DNA of 62,529 nucleotides from Prorocentrum cordatum (taxonomy: Eukaryota > Sar > Dinophyceae > Prorocentrales > Prorocentraceae), in the NCBI GenBank assembly GCA_963575745.1, contig CAUYUJ010000858.1:585356-647884 (forward strand). The letters run 5' to 3'. The notes under the pieces are model-generated. The model had not been told where the DNA came from. It searched no databases and saw nothing but the letters and a program-made list of their open reading frames with translations. Positions 37,869 through 49,830 of the stretch are shown here, piece by piece. The first letter of the stretch is position 1; the number at the start of each line of letters is the position of its first letter. The translations under genes and the position numbers were made by a program.

Positions 37869-38803
37869 TCACGGCAGCCTGTCATCGTCATTGTCACCGC
37901 GACCGCCTGCCATAATCGCACCAAGATCTTCAGATGCACACATGCGGTGGATCTGGGCCGCCAACGCTGCCATCGGCGAATCCGACGCTGCTGAGGCCGA
38001 TGACGACGGCGCAACTGGCGATGATGATGCCGTCGTGCTGGACGTGTCGGTGGCCTCCTTCGGCGACGCCATGCTGCCGGCGATCCACGCCGACGGCGGT
38101 GGCGTCGCTGGTGCTGCGGCCGCCTCGGCCTCCGGCGGAGGCTGGTCCTGGATGGCGAGAGGCGGCGGTGCTGGAGGCTGGGCCGCTGCGCCCAGCGGCG
38201 CCGCCGCCGACGGCCCGCGGCCAGGCCACGGGCCTCCAGAGGGGTACTCGTTCCTGAAGAGGCGTAGCAGCACACTCCTCCGACACGCCAGAAACTAATT
38301 ATTTTCCCTCCTCCTCCCGCCTTGTCCGCCTCCCCCTCCCTCCTCCCTCCTCCTTCTCATCTCGTCCTCTTCCCAACTATCCTACCTCCCCCCCTCCTCC
38401 CTCCTTGTCCGCCTCCCCCTCCTTCACCACTCCTCCTCCGCCTCCTCCTCCCGCCCTATCCCTTTAACTTCTGAGACTTCCCTCCGGAACTCCGACCTTG
38501 CTCCCCCCACTCGCTCCTCCTGTAGTGATCCGTCGGCGGGCCGCGGCACTGCTCGATCAAGCGGCGCGTGTGGTAGCCGCCGCCCTCCCGGAGCCACGCG
38601 CCGCAGGTCGTGCAGAACAGCATTTCGCGGCGCGTGCGGAGGACGCGCACGTCGGCGTGCGACGCATGAACCACGCTGAGCAGTCCATGGCCGCGTGGTG
38701 TGATCCAGTCGATTGACCACAGCTGCTGGCGAAATGGCGGCACCATCTGCCCGGAAATCTCGCGCATTGCGTATCGCTGGGGGCTGCGGGAACGGTCAGC
38801 CAT
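37869..38803 (-). CDS. Two-exon minus-strand gene with Cys-x2-Cys domain
   Basis: Exon A runs from ATG at 38,803-38,801 down to 38,520. It starts with an Arg/Ser N-terminus, then WSIDWITPRGHGLLSVVHASH and FCTTCGAW...IEQCRGPP, so C-x2-C with a further Cys 20 residues or so on may bind zinc. A 242-base intron (38,519 to 38,278) has a GA donor after CTACAG and an AG acceptor before GAGTGTG. The join is in frame and gives RSVLLRLFRNEYPSGGPWPGR. Exon B (38,277 to 37,869) continues into a Pro/Ala/Ser-rich low-complexity region ending RGDNDDDRLP and TGA. Function unknown. The GA-AG intron is unusual but matches the other gene here. A further upstream exon is possible. Confidence 0.5.
38300..38460. 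repeat. CTC/CCT-rich pyrimidine DNA inside the minus-strand intron
   Basis: CTCCTCCCT-rich run that makes up most of the short intron of the minus-strand gene. Confidence 0.8.
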
Positions 38804-38849
38804 CCTCCGGATGCTGCCTAGATTCCTTCTAACAAACAGCCAAAAATGG

Positions 38850-39345
38850 CTGTATGGTGTGATGATGCTGTTGCTGGCGCTGCTGTTGTTGATGTTGGTG
38901 TTGATGTTGCTGTTGCTGGTGTTTGTGCTGCTGCTGCTGCTGCTGCTTGTGGTGCTGCTGCTGGGGCCATCTTGGGGGTAGGAGGAGAAAAAGGAGGAGG
39001 AGGAGGAGGAGGAGGGGGAGGAGGAGGAGGAGGAGGAGGAGGAGGAGGAGGAGGAGGAGGAGGAGGAGGAGGAGGAAAAAAGGAAAAGGAGGACAGGGAA
39101 GAGGAGGAAGAGCAGGAAAGCGGCACAGGAAGGATGAGGAGGAGGGAGGAGGCAGGAGGGAGGACAAAAAGGCCCGTTTATCACACGAGGTGTTCCCCGC
39201 TGGTGTCTGGAAACTTGTCATTGTGGTAGCACACGCGGCACGGAAACAACAAAATTATCACAATGCGACCCTACCTAGGAGTTGGAGCATTCAGGGAAGC
39301 AGCATCTACATTTACACCGACAGCTACATTTACATCAACAGCGAG
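38850..39345. repeat. Composite repeat, copy 1 (CTG-rich, GGA array, TAGGAGTTGGAG module)
   Basis: In order: GTTGCTG-rich DNA, GGGGCCATCTTGGGGGTAGG, a (GAG)n array (about 38,985-39,090), AAGGCCCGTTTATCACAC, GCTGGTGTCTGG, GGCACGGAAACAA, then TGCGACCCTACCTAGGAGTTGG and ACATTTACA hexamers. The same order recurs at 61,560-62,240. Confidence 0.85.
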
Positions 39346-39599
39346 CATAGACAGCAGCAGCAACAACAGGAGGGGGATGACAAGGCCAGGAGAAGGATGA
39401 CAGACGATCCACAGCTGGAGCTTGTGCCCCTTTCTGCTGACCCATATTCTGCATGCGCCTCAATTCTGCCCTAACCTACACCACCTTGCATTAGCACCCT
39501 CCATGAGCTCTCTCGGAGGCCTGCGTAAGTCTCATGAGCCTGTCATTCAAGCGACGACTTCGTTTTGAAAAGGAGCCGACCCCATCTCTGCAATCGCCA

Positions 39600-40500
39600 T
39601 AAAACCATTGACGTCGAGGTTGTGTCAGGCTGAATCCCACCAGCCCTTTGGGCTTAGGTGGTATAGCGCGTTATTTTCTTCTCTCTACCCCTCCCTCTAC
39701 CCCCTCCCCTGGGCCTGGGAGGGGGGGGGCGGAGGCGCCACAGCGCCCAAGATGGCCCAAGAAGGCTCCAAGAGGGCTTCAAAGTCGCAAGATGGCCTCC
39801 AAGACGGCCCATGCTACTTCAAGAAGGGTAAAGACAGCTTCCAACATACCCCCAAACGGCCCCAAGACAGCCCCAAAACGGATCCAAACGCCCTCAGAGC
39901 CCTCCACGGCGCCCTCCAAGATGCCAAGCTAAAGATAAGCTAAGTTTAAGCTAAAGTTAAGCTAAAGCTAAGCTAAAGCTAAGCTAAAGGGAGCCGCCTG
40001 GGGCGTGGAACGCTGCCCGGCCCTTTAAGCCAACATGGTAGGAACCCTTCTAGGCAGAGCCTGGGCAGGGAATAAAGTAAGAAGAGCCTAGGTAGGGAAT
40101 AAACCTGAGCTAAGATGAAGATAAGCTAAGCTAAGATGAACTAAGCTCAGCTAAGATGAGATCGGCAACGCTAAGCTAAGCTAAGATGAGCTACGCATGA
40201 TATAAGCTAAGATGGTATTAGCAATCTAAGATGTGATAAGCTATGCTAATAAAAGCTAATATGAGATAAGCAACGTTAAGATATGCTAAGATGAGCTAAG
40301 CTAAGATGAGATAAGCAACGCTAAGCTAAGCTAAGCTGGGCTAGGATGGATACGCTAAGCTAAGATGAGATACGCTAAGCTAAGATGAGCTAACCTAGCT
40401 GGGGGAACCGCGGGGCGGATGCGGTCCACTGCCCGGCCCTTTGAGCTTATACAGTAAGAACCCTTCTAGGCAGAGCCTAGGTAGGGAATATTTAGGGTAA
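39600..40500. repeat. Hairpin repeat, CCAAGATGG block, GCTAA array and CCCTTTAAGC modules
   Basis: Hairpin repeat at about 39,637-39,661, then a CAAGATGGCC block to about 39,930. TAAGCTAAG arrays lie at about 39,930-39,990 and 40,108-40,395. Two copies of a module GCCCGGCCCTTTAAGC...CTTCTAGGCAGAGCCT (about 40,012-40,105 and 40,430-40,490) each follow a GGGAACCGCGGGGCG-like phrase. Confidence 0.85.
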
Positions 40501-40504
40501 GAAC

Positions 40505-41660
40505 AGGGGGAGGAGGAGGAGGAGGAGGAGGAGGAGGAGGAGGAGGAGGAGAGGAGGAGGAGGGGGAGGAGGAGGAGGAGGAGGAGGACAAACAGAAAAG
40601 AAGGAGGGGGCGATTACAAGGAGGACGAGAAGTCGGGCTTAGGGGATATCATATTGTGGTGAGGGCGTCTTCGAAGCGTCGCAATGCCATTTTGGCGCCA
40701 TCTTGGAGCCCTCTTGGGGTCCTCTTGGGGGCTTCGTGGGGCCCTCTTGGGGCTCATTTGGGGAGTCTTGGAGCCGTCTTAGGGCTTTTTGGGGAGGTTT
40801 GGGAGGCCTCTTGGGGCCGTCTTGGGCCCCATGGCTACAACAGAGGGGGTCGTCCAATTCCCGTCGCCCCCTCGGAAACTCACAAATGCTGTGTTGGAGC
40901 CGTCTTGGGCCGTTCTTGGAGCGTTTTTGGCCGCTCTAGGGGCCGTCTTGGGGCTCTCTTGGGACAACTTGGGGCCATGTTGAGGATGCCAAAGCCCATT
41001 GGAAGCGAAAGGGCGATAATGCCTGACACATTGATTTTCCCTAGGCTTTTCAAAGATGTTGGCATCTTGGAGTGTGCCGTTGAAGGCTCGAAAGGCACTT
41101 GGATCCGTCTTGGGGCAGCCTTCAGGTGTCGGAGGCTACCTTGGGCCATCTTGAGCTATCTTGGGTCATCTTGGAGGCCATCTTGCGTTCTTTGAGGCCC
41201 TCTTGGAGCCATCTTGGGCCAAAAAGGACCCCTCAGGGGGGGGAGGTATATCAGGGAGGTTGGAAACAGAAACGCTCTAGACCACCTCCGCCCAGAGGGC
41301 TGGTGGGATTGAGGGACCTCCTCTTTTTGATCCATGGGGCCCAAGATGACCCCAAGAGGCCTCCCAGCCTCTCCCCAAAGACCCTCCACCCCGCCCTGTT
41401 TGGCCCAATATGGCTCCAAGAGAGCCCTAGATAGGCAAATGTGGTTTTCAAAATGGCCTAAGATAGCCAAGCATGGCTCAATATAGTCTCCGACAGACGT
41501 CCAAGCGGCCTCAAGGCAGCTTCAAGATGGCCCAAATAGCCGAGCATGGCTCAAGATAGCCTCCGACAGCCTCTAGCCGAGCATGGCTCAAGATAGCATC
41601 CAAGAGGCCGCAAGAACACTGGCAATCAATTCTGGATGGGTTGGTGGGGATACGCGAAGC
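40505..41660. repeat. GGA array and CTTGGGGCC/CCAAGATGG block
   Basis: (GGA)n lies at about 40,505-40,590. After that both orientations of the CCAAGATGG family occur, with a hairpin repeat at 41,282-41,307. The segment 41,326-41,660 is a diverged duplicate of 44,708-45,056 and ends in TGGTGGGGATACGCGAAGCG. Confidence 0.8.
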
Positions 41661-42506
41661 GTCGAGAATTCCTGTAGGCAAATGTTCTCCGGAACTCCTT
41701 TAGGCAAGCCCTCATCGTTCCTTAGCCGTTTTGGCTCCAGCATGCATGTGCGCATGAAGTTTTTTGATAATGAACCTGGATTGGGAGGTTCCTCTGTCTC
41801 CAGTGCGGGAGGTGAAGCTAGAATCGAGAGTGAAACGAGAACCGAGAGAGCCGGTCAAGCATGTGCAGGAGTTGAGCAGTTCATCCGGAGTCGACTCAGG
41901 AGTTGAGCAGTTCATCCGACCAAACTCAGGCCCTATACGTCTCGGCAAGCGCTTCCACTTACACCAGGTTGAATCAGACCACGTATTGGCGTGTCGAGAG
42001 AGAGATTGCGGAACGTGCAGATTCATACGGCTTGGCACCAAATGGGTTGCAAGGCGTGATGTCGGATGGCTCATCGGCAAGTGGTTTGGGTCTAAGTTAG
42101 TTGGAGTGGGATGCTCAATTGAGGGGCTGTCGCCTGTAGCATCCGCGTGCACCCCGCGAGCTTTGGAAAGCAACGAGTTTTGGTGTGGCTTGATCTCTTC
42201 AATCTTGCGTTTGATCATGCGACTGCATCTCGTTCGCGCACGTGGTGTCGTCGACGTGGTGATTATATGTGTTTCACCTCTCTCTCTCTAAATCTCTCTG
42301 CGTGTCTCTCTCGCTCTCTATTTGTGGTTTGCGTGGCCCCTCTCTGCCGCTTGCGTTCCAGGTCATCCATCGTACGCTGCAACCCTCAAGGGTTGAGGGC
42401 ATCGGATGTGTAAAGCTACCAAAGTCAACGCGGTGTACGGCCGGTGCGAGGTGGGCCCACACGGTGCAGAGCTTCAAATTTGTAATTTGTTTCGCCACGC
42501 CTCCAG

Positions 42507-42903
42507 GCCACAGCATGTTTCTGCTTGCGCCAGTGTCAATGGATTGCCGACGCCACCACAGACGCCCAAGCTGAATCGAGCTGATTTCGAGAGAGTGCTA
42601 GAGCTGCGCCGCCAAGGCGGATCCCCCCGGCAAATAGAGCTGACTCTCGCCATGGAGGGCAAGGGTCGCAAGAAGGTGATGCGTTTGCAATACGCGATCG
42701 CAGAGGCAATGAGGTTTCAAGCCCGCGAGCACTTGGCCAAATGCTCTTCCATCTGCCTGTGCCAGGACGGCAGCGGGCATAACTTGATCATGCGGTACGC
42801 GGGGGCGGACAAGCACATGAACATCTACAAGGGCGTTCTGGGCATAGGCAACCACGTGAAGGCGGGGAGCGGGGCAGAGGGGCTTGCTACGTGCACGAAA
42901 CAG
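42507..42903 (+). CDS. hAT-like multi-exon gene, exon b
   Basis: Probable internal exon. The 5' edge is guessed at the AG before 42,507; the 3' edge is CAG|GTGCGT at 42,903/42,904. It encodes a Pro/Thr linker (LPTPPQTPKLN), then DFERVLELRRQGGSPRQIELTLAMEG, a helical Arg-rich block, and SICLCQDGSGHNLIMRY, followed by GVLGIGNHVKAG. The Asp in CQDG followed by a beta-strand-like run could be the first acidic residue of an RNase-H-fold transposase. Assignment rests mainly on the hAT-like C-terminus in exon d. The frame stays open through the following intron, which is 177 bases and a multiple of three. Confidence 0.62.
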
Positions 42904-43080
42904 GTGCGTTGGCTTAGCCTAGCTGCCCGACCCCCCAGACATCAAACTTGTCTGTCGAGTCTGGTTTGGTCTGGGATGAGGGGGCCATCACAGGCCCTCC
43001 GAGTGGGCCCCGAGTGGGCCCTCAGGCCCCACAGTGCCCATAGTAGCATACATGGGTCCCCCCATCGGGAGGGGGCGCAG

Positions 43081-43340
43081 ATTGTGGAGAGGTTCTGCAC
43101 TTACTACGCTGCGCCGCCGAAGAGGGACGGCGCGGCGCTCGCACCTGGGGCCAGACAGGACCAATTGGCGAAGCAGATCACCGAGTCAGTAGAGATTTTT
43201 GGGACAGATGCAGCTGCAGACGAACTGGCAGCTGTGAAATCACTGGGGCCTCAAGGCGTTGATACTTTGGTCAGACGGTACCGCGCGTACCTCCCGAATC
43301 TTGTCTGCCAGGTCAGGGACCCCACGCATGCCGCTCGCAG
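43081..43340 (+). CDS. hAT-like multi-exon gene, exon c
   Basis: Starts after GGGCGCAG at 43,080 and ends CTCGCAG before GA at 43,341. Encodes IVERFCTYYAAPPKR, a Glu/Ala/Asp-rich helical region (FGTDAAADELAAVKSLG), YLPNLVCQVRDPTHAAR. The RDPTHAAR phrase, with its Asp and His, is a candidate second acidic site. In phase with exon b (phase 0) and with exon d, where the split Arg codon is completed as AG|G. Without splicing the frame would end at a stop about 8 codons later. Confidence 0.65.
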
Positions 43341-45498
43341 GACTGCCGGTTACGCCAAGTGAAAAAGAGCGGGTCTGTCGTTTCGGTGTTGGGTTTCTGG
43401 GCGCGGTTCCTAGCAGCCGTAGTCCCGCCAGCCCTTTAGGGCGTAGGTGGTCAACCACCATCCCTTCGGCCTATCCCTACTCCTACCCTGGACCTGGGCG
43501 GGAGGGTCCGCAATGGAGCTTCCAAAACGGCCTTAGCGAGGAAGCCAAACTCATTGGTTTTACTTGGGTTTGGGCCCCACTTTGGCCTCCTGGGGGGGGC
43601 GAATTGGGGACCCCCCCTCCTCTGATCGATCTCTCCCAAGATGATCCAGAGATGGCCCCCAAGGCTCCCAAGGGCGCCTCATGAGGGCCCCAAGAGGTGG
43701 CCAGGAGGCCCCAAGAGGCGCCCAGGAGGCCCCCAGGAGGCCCCCAAGAGGCTCCCAAGAAACTTGTTTTTTTTTTTTCTTTCCAACCGAGGCCGCGACT
43801 CCGACCACCGCCCAACCCCATACAGGCATTGCTGTACGGAGAGTGTGTGGGGGGGGGGGGGCATTGCGCCAAGTGGCAGGAGTTGCCACCAAGATAGACA
43901 AGGATGCCAACAAAAATCGACCACCCACACAAGGACGACGAGACCTACCACCCAGGTGCAGAGAGCGCCAGGACGCGGCAGGCCTCGCCCCAGATGTGGG
44001 GTATGCACGCGGATGCCTGCCCTGAGGGGCCACTGGCAGGAAAATAAACAGTGCACATTAACACGCGCCGTCCGCGCGAACAACTGCAACACGCGAAAGG
44101 CACAGGCTGGGCAAGTGCTAGGACGCAGGGGATGGTCCTCTCCCCTCTCCCAGCTTGGACTTAGCCACGGGCGCAAACGAACATTTCAAGATGTAATCAC
44201 GCCTTCCGCACGAACTCATCGGTGTTACAAGAAAACTGAAAACAGAAGGCGACGCCAGGACGACAAAGCTAGGAACCCCCTGGTGTACTGAACACCAGGA
44301 CGGCCCCCAACTTTGCCCCTGGTGTGGGCCTGACTCTACCGCCGAGCCAGTGCCCCCATGACGGGCCCTCCAGAGGCGCCTCTTGGGCGATCTTGGGGCT
44401 GTCTTGGGCCTTCTTGGGCCCCCCTTGGGGCTGTATTGGGCCTAGCTTGAGGTCCAAGAGACCCATCGGACGCGAAAAGGCGAGAATGGCACAATACCCG
44501 ATTGTGTTACGATGTTTCCAAGGGTCTGGCACGGGGGTGCATTCTCACCCCGACCGTTGCCTTTCATTGTATCAGACTCTGCTGCCTGAAGTCTTTGTCC
44601 CCTGCGTTGGAGCGGATGGCGGCGGGTCCTTGATCGCTCTGCCCAAGAGCGCCCCAAGAGAGCCCCAAGACGCTATTTTTGAGCCTCCGAGGGGGCGGTG
44701 CTAATTGAGGGGCCTCCTCTGTTTCAGCCATGGGGTGCAAGATGGCCCCAAGAGGCCCCCCAGCCCCAAAGACCTTCCACCCCGCCCTTTTTGGCCCAAT
44801 ATGGTTCCAAGAGAGCCCCAGATAGCCCAAGATGGCCTTCAAAATGGCTTAATATAGCCAAGCATGGCTCAAGATAGCCTCCGACAGCCCTCCAAGAGGC
44901 TTCAAGGCAGCCTCGAGATGGCCCCAAATAACCGAGCATGGCTCAAGATAGCCTCCGACAGCCTCTACTAGCCGAGCATGGCTCAAGATAGCATCCAAGA
45001 GGCCGCAAGAACACTGGCAATCAATTCTGGATGGGCTGGTGGGGATACGCGAAGCGTCAAGAATTAATGATCGCGTCGTGGTTGATCGATGTCCTCTGAA
45101 ATGGCCCCAAGAGCGCTCCCAAGGCTCCCGAGAACACTTCAAGAGGGCCCCAAGAGGCGCCCAGGAGGCCCCAGGAGGCCCCAACAGGCGCCCAAGAGGC
45201 CTCCAAGAGACTCCCAAGAGACCCCCCAAAGGCCCCAAGAAGCTCTGCAAGGCACCCACAACAATGAAGATGTGTCCGGGGCCGCCAAGAGGCCTCCAAG
45301 ACGCTCCGAGAGGTCTCCACTGGGGGGGGCCCTTCATCTGCGTGCTGCCCACTTCCCTGGTCGGTGGGGTTGCGCGAAGCGGGGACTTCAAAAAGCAGCT
45401 ATATTTGATTTGGCCCGCTCCCAAGGAAGACGTCTCGACCTTGGAACGCCGACCCATATTTGAAAGAACTGCACAAACACATCATGGTTTTTTTTGAG
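43341..45498 (+). other. GA-AG intron filled with repeats
   Basis: 2,158 bases, donor CAG|GACTGC, acceptor TTTTTTTTGAG|G. Contains a hairpin repeat (about 43,425-43,450), CCAAGAGG blocks, a long T run (about 43,768-43,780), a G run (about 43,849-43,860) and the 44,708-45,056 segmental duplicate ending in the ACGCTTCGCGT repeat. Confidence 0.6.
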
Positions 45499-46669
45499 GA
45501 TTATCCATCACAGTGATATTTTCAAGGAGAGATTCAACGATTTAGTCAGAAGGATCGCCAACAACCCCGCAGCCGACAGCGCCGGGAGGATCAGAAGTGT
45601 CAGGGCTGCAAAACATAGGATGGAGTCTGCTCAAATGCCACTGGGGCGTTTTGTTTTATATCATGAAGCTTTCATGACACTGGCACAGGAAATCTGTATT
45701 TCCAGACGTGACAAGAAAGAAGGCAAACAATCTCTAGAGTTTTTACGCTACATGGATGATGAAAAATCTGTGACAGCAGCCATGTTGGCTGACGCGGGCG
45801 ATGAGTCAATGATACACCTTCGATTCTTCGACCGGGAAACATATGATATTTCCAAGATATCAGAAGTGTGCTCTCAGTATAGTCAACGACTGGATTTCCT
45901 TTTCGTCAAAGGGCATTGCCAGCGTATGGGCTACACCTTCATAATGCTCCAAAACCTGGCTCGCGTTCGCACTTATGCGCTCCCGCGGGGTGAAGTGAAA
46001 CAGTTTGGGCGTGCATATGGTGTTTCAGATGATGTAATTGTTAAAGGGCTTTCTAGAATGCAGAATTTCGTCGTGTTGTCTCTTGAAGTATTACGAGCTG
46101 AATTTCCAGATTGGGAACTCCTGCGTGCGTTTGAGGTTTTCGACGTGTCCCGGTACGATGGTGAACGGCCAGACGCAACTACCACTGCTTCAGCATTCTT
46201 GAGGATGGCGACAGCTTTCAAAGTTTGCGAGAACCAGCTCACTGACCAATTCTATGACTACCTACCCCTGGCATTATCAGCATGGAAGCAAAATCGACAA
46301 GCCAGTTCTGTTGACGTGTGGAGGGAAGCAGTCGTGTTGAGGCCCATCCAGGCGCAGACCCGACGGGCCCATCCTTCTGACGTGTTGCTGTCAGTACTTC
46401 TTCGGTTGGCTGCGTTTACCGGGTGCACGACCAGTGGACTGGAACAGATGTTGTCCAAGGTAAATACATGGCTTCTTACATCGCGGAGAAAGCTCTTGGA
46501 CCCCAACCGCGTCGAGGATGAGGCGATGTTGGCGACCGAGCAGTTCGCCAAGTACGACATCGAGCGCTTATACCGGGACGCGGGGGTTGTGTTCCACAAG
46601 TGCTTCGGTTTGGCCCGCGTGCGCGGGAAGTCCAAGTTCACGTCGTTCGGCAAACGATCCCGGAGGGAG
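45499..46669 (+). CDS. hAT-like multi-exon gene, exon d (C-terminal dimerisation-like region)
   Basis: The largest exon, about 390 codons. The reading frame is the one with IIHHSDIFKERFNDLVRRI at its start. Notable blocks: SVRAAKHRMESAQMPLGRFVLYHEAF, SVTAAMLADAGDESMIHLRFFDRETYD, RMQNFVVLSLEVLRAEFPD, and near the end TGCTTSGLEQMLSKVNTW with LLTSRRKLLDPNRVEDEAML. The last part resembles the hAT-C signature, where SASSERxFS is followed by an R..L helix. Ends GAG|GCTGTT, a GC donor in phase 0. Third positions and composition differ from the surrounding repeats. Probably a domesticated or old transposase-derived gene, but it could be a host family of unrelated origin. Confidence 0.75.
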
Positions 46670-46759
46670 GCTGTTTCGGGTGTATAACGTTGTTCGGATA
46701 ATTCGTGCGCGGTTCCCCTGCATGTGTGCGTGCGTTAAACGTGGTTCTAGACGAATGAT

Positions 46760-48060
46760 AATCACGTGACCCCACCGGCCCATCCAGAAACGATGCCCAG
46801 CCTCTCGAAGTCTCCTCGGATGTCTTTTGGAGACCATGTGGAGGCCTATTGAATTGGGGCATCCTGGGGGCGTATTGGCGGCCCCAGGTGCGTCTTAGAG
46901 CGTCGTGGGTGCATCGGAGAGCCTCCTCAGCCCCATTGGGGGTCTCTTGGGACCGGGAGCCTCTCGGGCGCCTCTTGGGCCATCATGGGCGCCTATCGGG
47001 GCCTTGCTGAGGCGCTCTTGGGAACCTTAGGGGCGCTCTTGGGGCCATCTTGGAGGAGATCGATCCCCGTTTCGGGAGCGCCTAAAATCGCGTGTTGGGT
47101 CATTTTTGGGGCGCTCTTGTGGCGCCCTTGGGCGCTCTTGGGGCCGTCGCGGGGTTGGCCATCTTGGGCCCTCTTGGCGCCATCTTGAGGCATCGGACGG
47201 CCGTCGAAAGCAAACGTGCGAGAAGGGGGGCCCCTAGGTTTTTGAAGGGCTTGGACTGGATCTCTTGGCGGCCTCCTGGGAAGTTTATGTGGCCGCTTGG
47301 AGCAGTCTGCAAGCGGTCTTGGGGCCTCTTGGAGCATCTTGGAAGCCATCTTGGGCCATCTTGGGCCGCCTCGAACCATCGTAGGCTCTATGAGGCCCGC
47401 TGGGGATTTAATGGGGGAGGGGTAAGCCCGCCCCCGAAGGGGAAGAGGGAGGGGTGGAAGAGGAAACGTTCTAAATCACCTACGCCCGGAGGGCTTGTGG
47501 GACTCCCCTGACAACGTTTGCCTTTAAAGGGCTCGCACTTATTATTAGGTGGGCTTATCGAACGCAACATGCCGCAACATAAGGCCTATTATGGCGTGAC
47601 AACCGATGGCGTAAAGGATTCGCCACGTCCGTGAACGACCGCACGTCGTAAAGGCCTAGCCTGCACCAACACCCCCAATGCAATAACTCACGGTTTGGGG
47701 TCCATGCGCGGGGTCCACGCTGGCATCTTGAAGCGCTTCGCGCGATGCGTTCCCGTCCGGGCACAGTCGTCGCGCCTCAGGCCCCTGGGTGCGGCTCGAG
47801 GGGGTTCGAAGGGGGTGGTCCTGAAAATTCTAGACGCTTCGCGTAACCCCGCTGGCCCATCCAGAAATGATGCCCAGCCTCTCGGAGTCTCCTCAGACGA
47901 TGTCTCTTGGAAGCCATGTGGAGGCCTATTGAGGCGTGTTAGCGGCCTCTTGGCGGCCCCATCGGGGAGCCTCTTCGGCCCTCTTGGGGGTATCTTGGGA
48001 CCTCGTGGCGGCCTCTCGGACGCCTGTCTGTTGGAGCATCCTGGGCGCCTTTTTAAACAT
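46760..48060. repeat. Repeat block with two copies of the CCATCCAGAAACGATGCCC repeat
   Basis: Copies of the ACGCTTCGCGT/CCCATCCAGAAA repeat at about 46,772-46,855 and 47,829-47,925 share GCCCAGCCTCTCG and CCATGTGGAGGCCTATTGA. A CTTGGGGCC block and a hairpin repeat (about 47,405-47,501) lie between. Confidence 0.8.
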
Positions 48061-48069
48061 TGTTGAGGT

Positions 48070-48600
48070 GCACACAAGGCAGCATAGCATATCATAGCAT
48101 AGCCTAATATATCATATCATGGCACAGCATAGCATAGCATAGCATAGCATAGCATAGCGCAACATAGTGTAACATAGCACAGCGCACCAAACGTACCCTA
48201 GCATAACATAGCATAGCATATCGCAGCATAGCGCAGCATGGCGCAACATAGCAACGCATGTCTTAACATATCATAACATAGCACAGCATAGCTTAGCATA
48301 GCACAGCATAGCAAGGCAAGAGCAACAGCACAAGCAATACAAAGCAACATCAACACCAATGCGAAAGTGTAGATGTAGATGGAGATGTAGGTGTAGGTGT
48401 ATATGTGGATGTAGGTGCAGGTGTAGGTGTAGGTGTAGATGTAGATGTAGGTGTAGATGTATGTGTATATGTAGATGTAGATGTGAGTCTCGCTGTTGAT
48501 GTTGGTGTAGATGTAGATGCATGTGTAGATGTAAATGTAGCTGTCGGTGTAGATGTATGTTGCTTTCCTAAATGCTCCAACTCCTAGGTAAGGTCGCACT
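48070..48600. repeat. CATAG array, GATGTAG array, reverse TAGGAGTTGGAG module
   Basis: CATAG pentamers at about 48,075-48,330, GTGTAGATGTAG hexamers at about 48,366-48,560, then TGCTTTCCTAAATGCTCCAACTCC (48,569 on), the reverse strand of the module at 62,058. Confidence 0.92.
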
Positions 48601-49830
48601 GGGATAATATTATGTCAATATTTGGATGATGTTGGCCTCTTGGCAACCTCCCGGGAAGTGCCGTGGCCACTTGGGGCCGTCGTGGGGCGGTCTTGGGGCC
48701 TGTTGGAGCATCTTGGAAGCCACCTTGAGCCATCTTGGGCCATCTTGAACCATCTTGGAGGTCATATTGGGCTCGCTGAGGCCATCTTGGGGCAATTTTG
48801 AACGCTCCAACATCTGGCGGAACGCCTCCTCCAGGGGAGGGGGTAAGGGTGAGGGGTGAAGCCCTCCCCAGAGGGGAAGAAGCAATGCTGGGAAGGAACC
48901 GCTCTGAGCCACCTACGCCCAGAGGGCTGGTGGCACTATCTCCCAGTCTCTCACTCTTACGCCCCCCGCATGTTAAACCAGCGAGAAGCTGCGGGGGGGC
49001 CGGGGGTGGCAGCCCGCGGCCGTGGGACAAGGGGATGAGGCCCAGGACCGGGGAGAGGAGGTCAATGATGCCAGGATGAGGAAGACGAGGAGGATGATGC
49101 CAGGAGGGACGAAAGGGGGGAGGACGATGAGGATGACGAGGATGAGGAGGATGAGGATGGTGACGATGAGGAAGAGGCAGAGAAGTAAGATGAGGGAGTG
49201 CGACACGGGCGAGCAGGAAGAGGAGGAGGGGGAAGGGGAGGTGGGGGACCTTTGGCTTCCCCTTGGAGAATCTCACCAGCCCTCTGGGCGTAGGTGGTTT
49301 AGAGCGTTTCCCCTTCCATCCCTCCATCTTCTCCTTCAGTGAGGGCTTCACTCCTTCCCCTCACCCCTTCCCCTGGAGGGTGGTGTTCCCGAAGGGTTGG
49401 GGTGCCCAAGATGGCCCAGAATGGCTCCAAGAAAAGGAGTAGGAGTAGTAAAGAGGAGTAGTAAAGAGGGGGAAGGGAGGATGAGGCGGATAAGAAATAG
49501 TTAAGAGGAGGGGGAGGGGGGGATGAGAAGGGGAGCCGCCCTCTGCCCTGGCAAGCGGTGCTGGCATGCTGCGTGGTCGTGTCGACCTGGCAAGACGGAT
49601 ATTAGATGATGCTGTTGATGATGGCTTTTACCACGCCTCAACGCGCCAGGGGGCACGGTGAGGAGTATGACTTCAAAAGGGGGAGGCGGGGGGGGCAAGG
49701 GCGCTACATGAGCGCCCCAGGATGGACCAACATGTGATTTTAAGGCGCTCCGGAAGGGTGAATACTTGGTCCCTTGTTTGATCGATCTCCTCAAAGATAG
49801 CCCCGAGAGCGCCCCCAAGGCTCCCAAGAT
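48601..49830. repeat. CTTGGGGCC block, hairpin repeats and GAGGATGAG purine DNA
   Basis: Reverse-orientation CCAAGATGG repeats to about 48,800, a hairpin repeat at 48,909-48,932 and another in the opposite sense at about 49,272-49,298. A GATGAGGA-rich run (about 49,060-49,190) and purine DNA (about 49,435-49,530) follow. Confidence 0.75.

Noticed and set aside
41480-45010. GCATGGCTCAAG phrases as relict dinoflagellate spliced leaders
   Set aside because: They sit inside the CCAAGATGG word ladder and lack the conserved 5' half of the leader, so chance similarity within the repeat is more likely.
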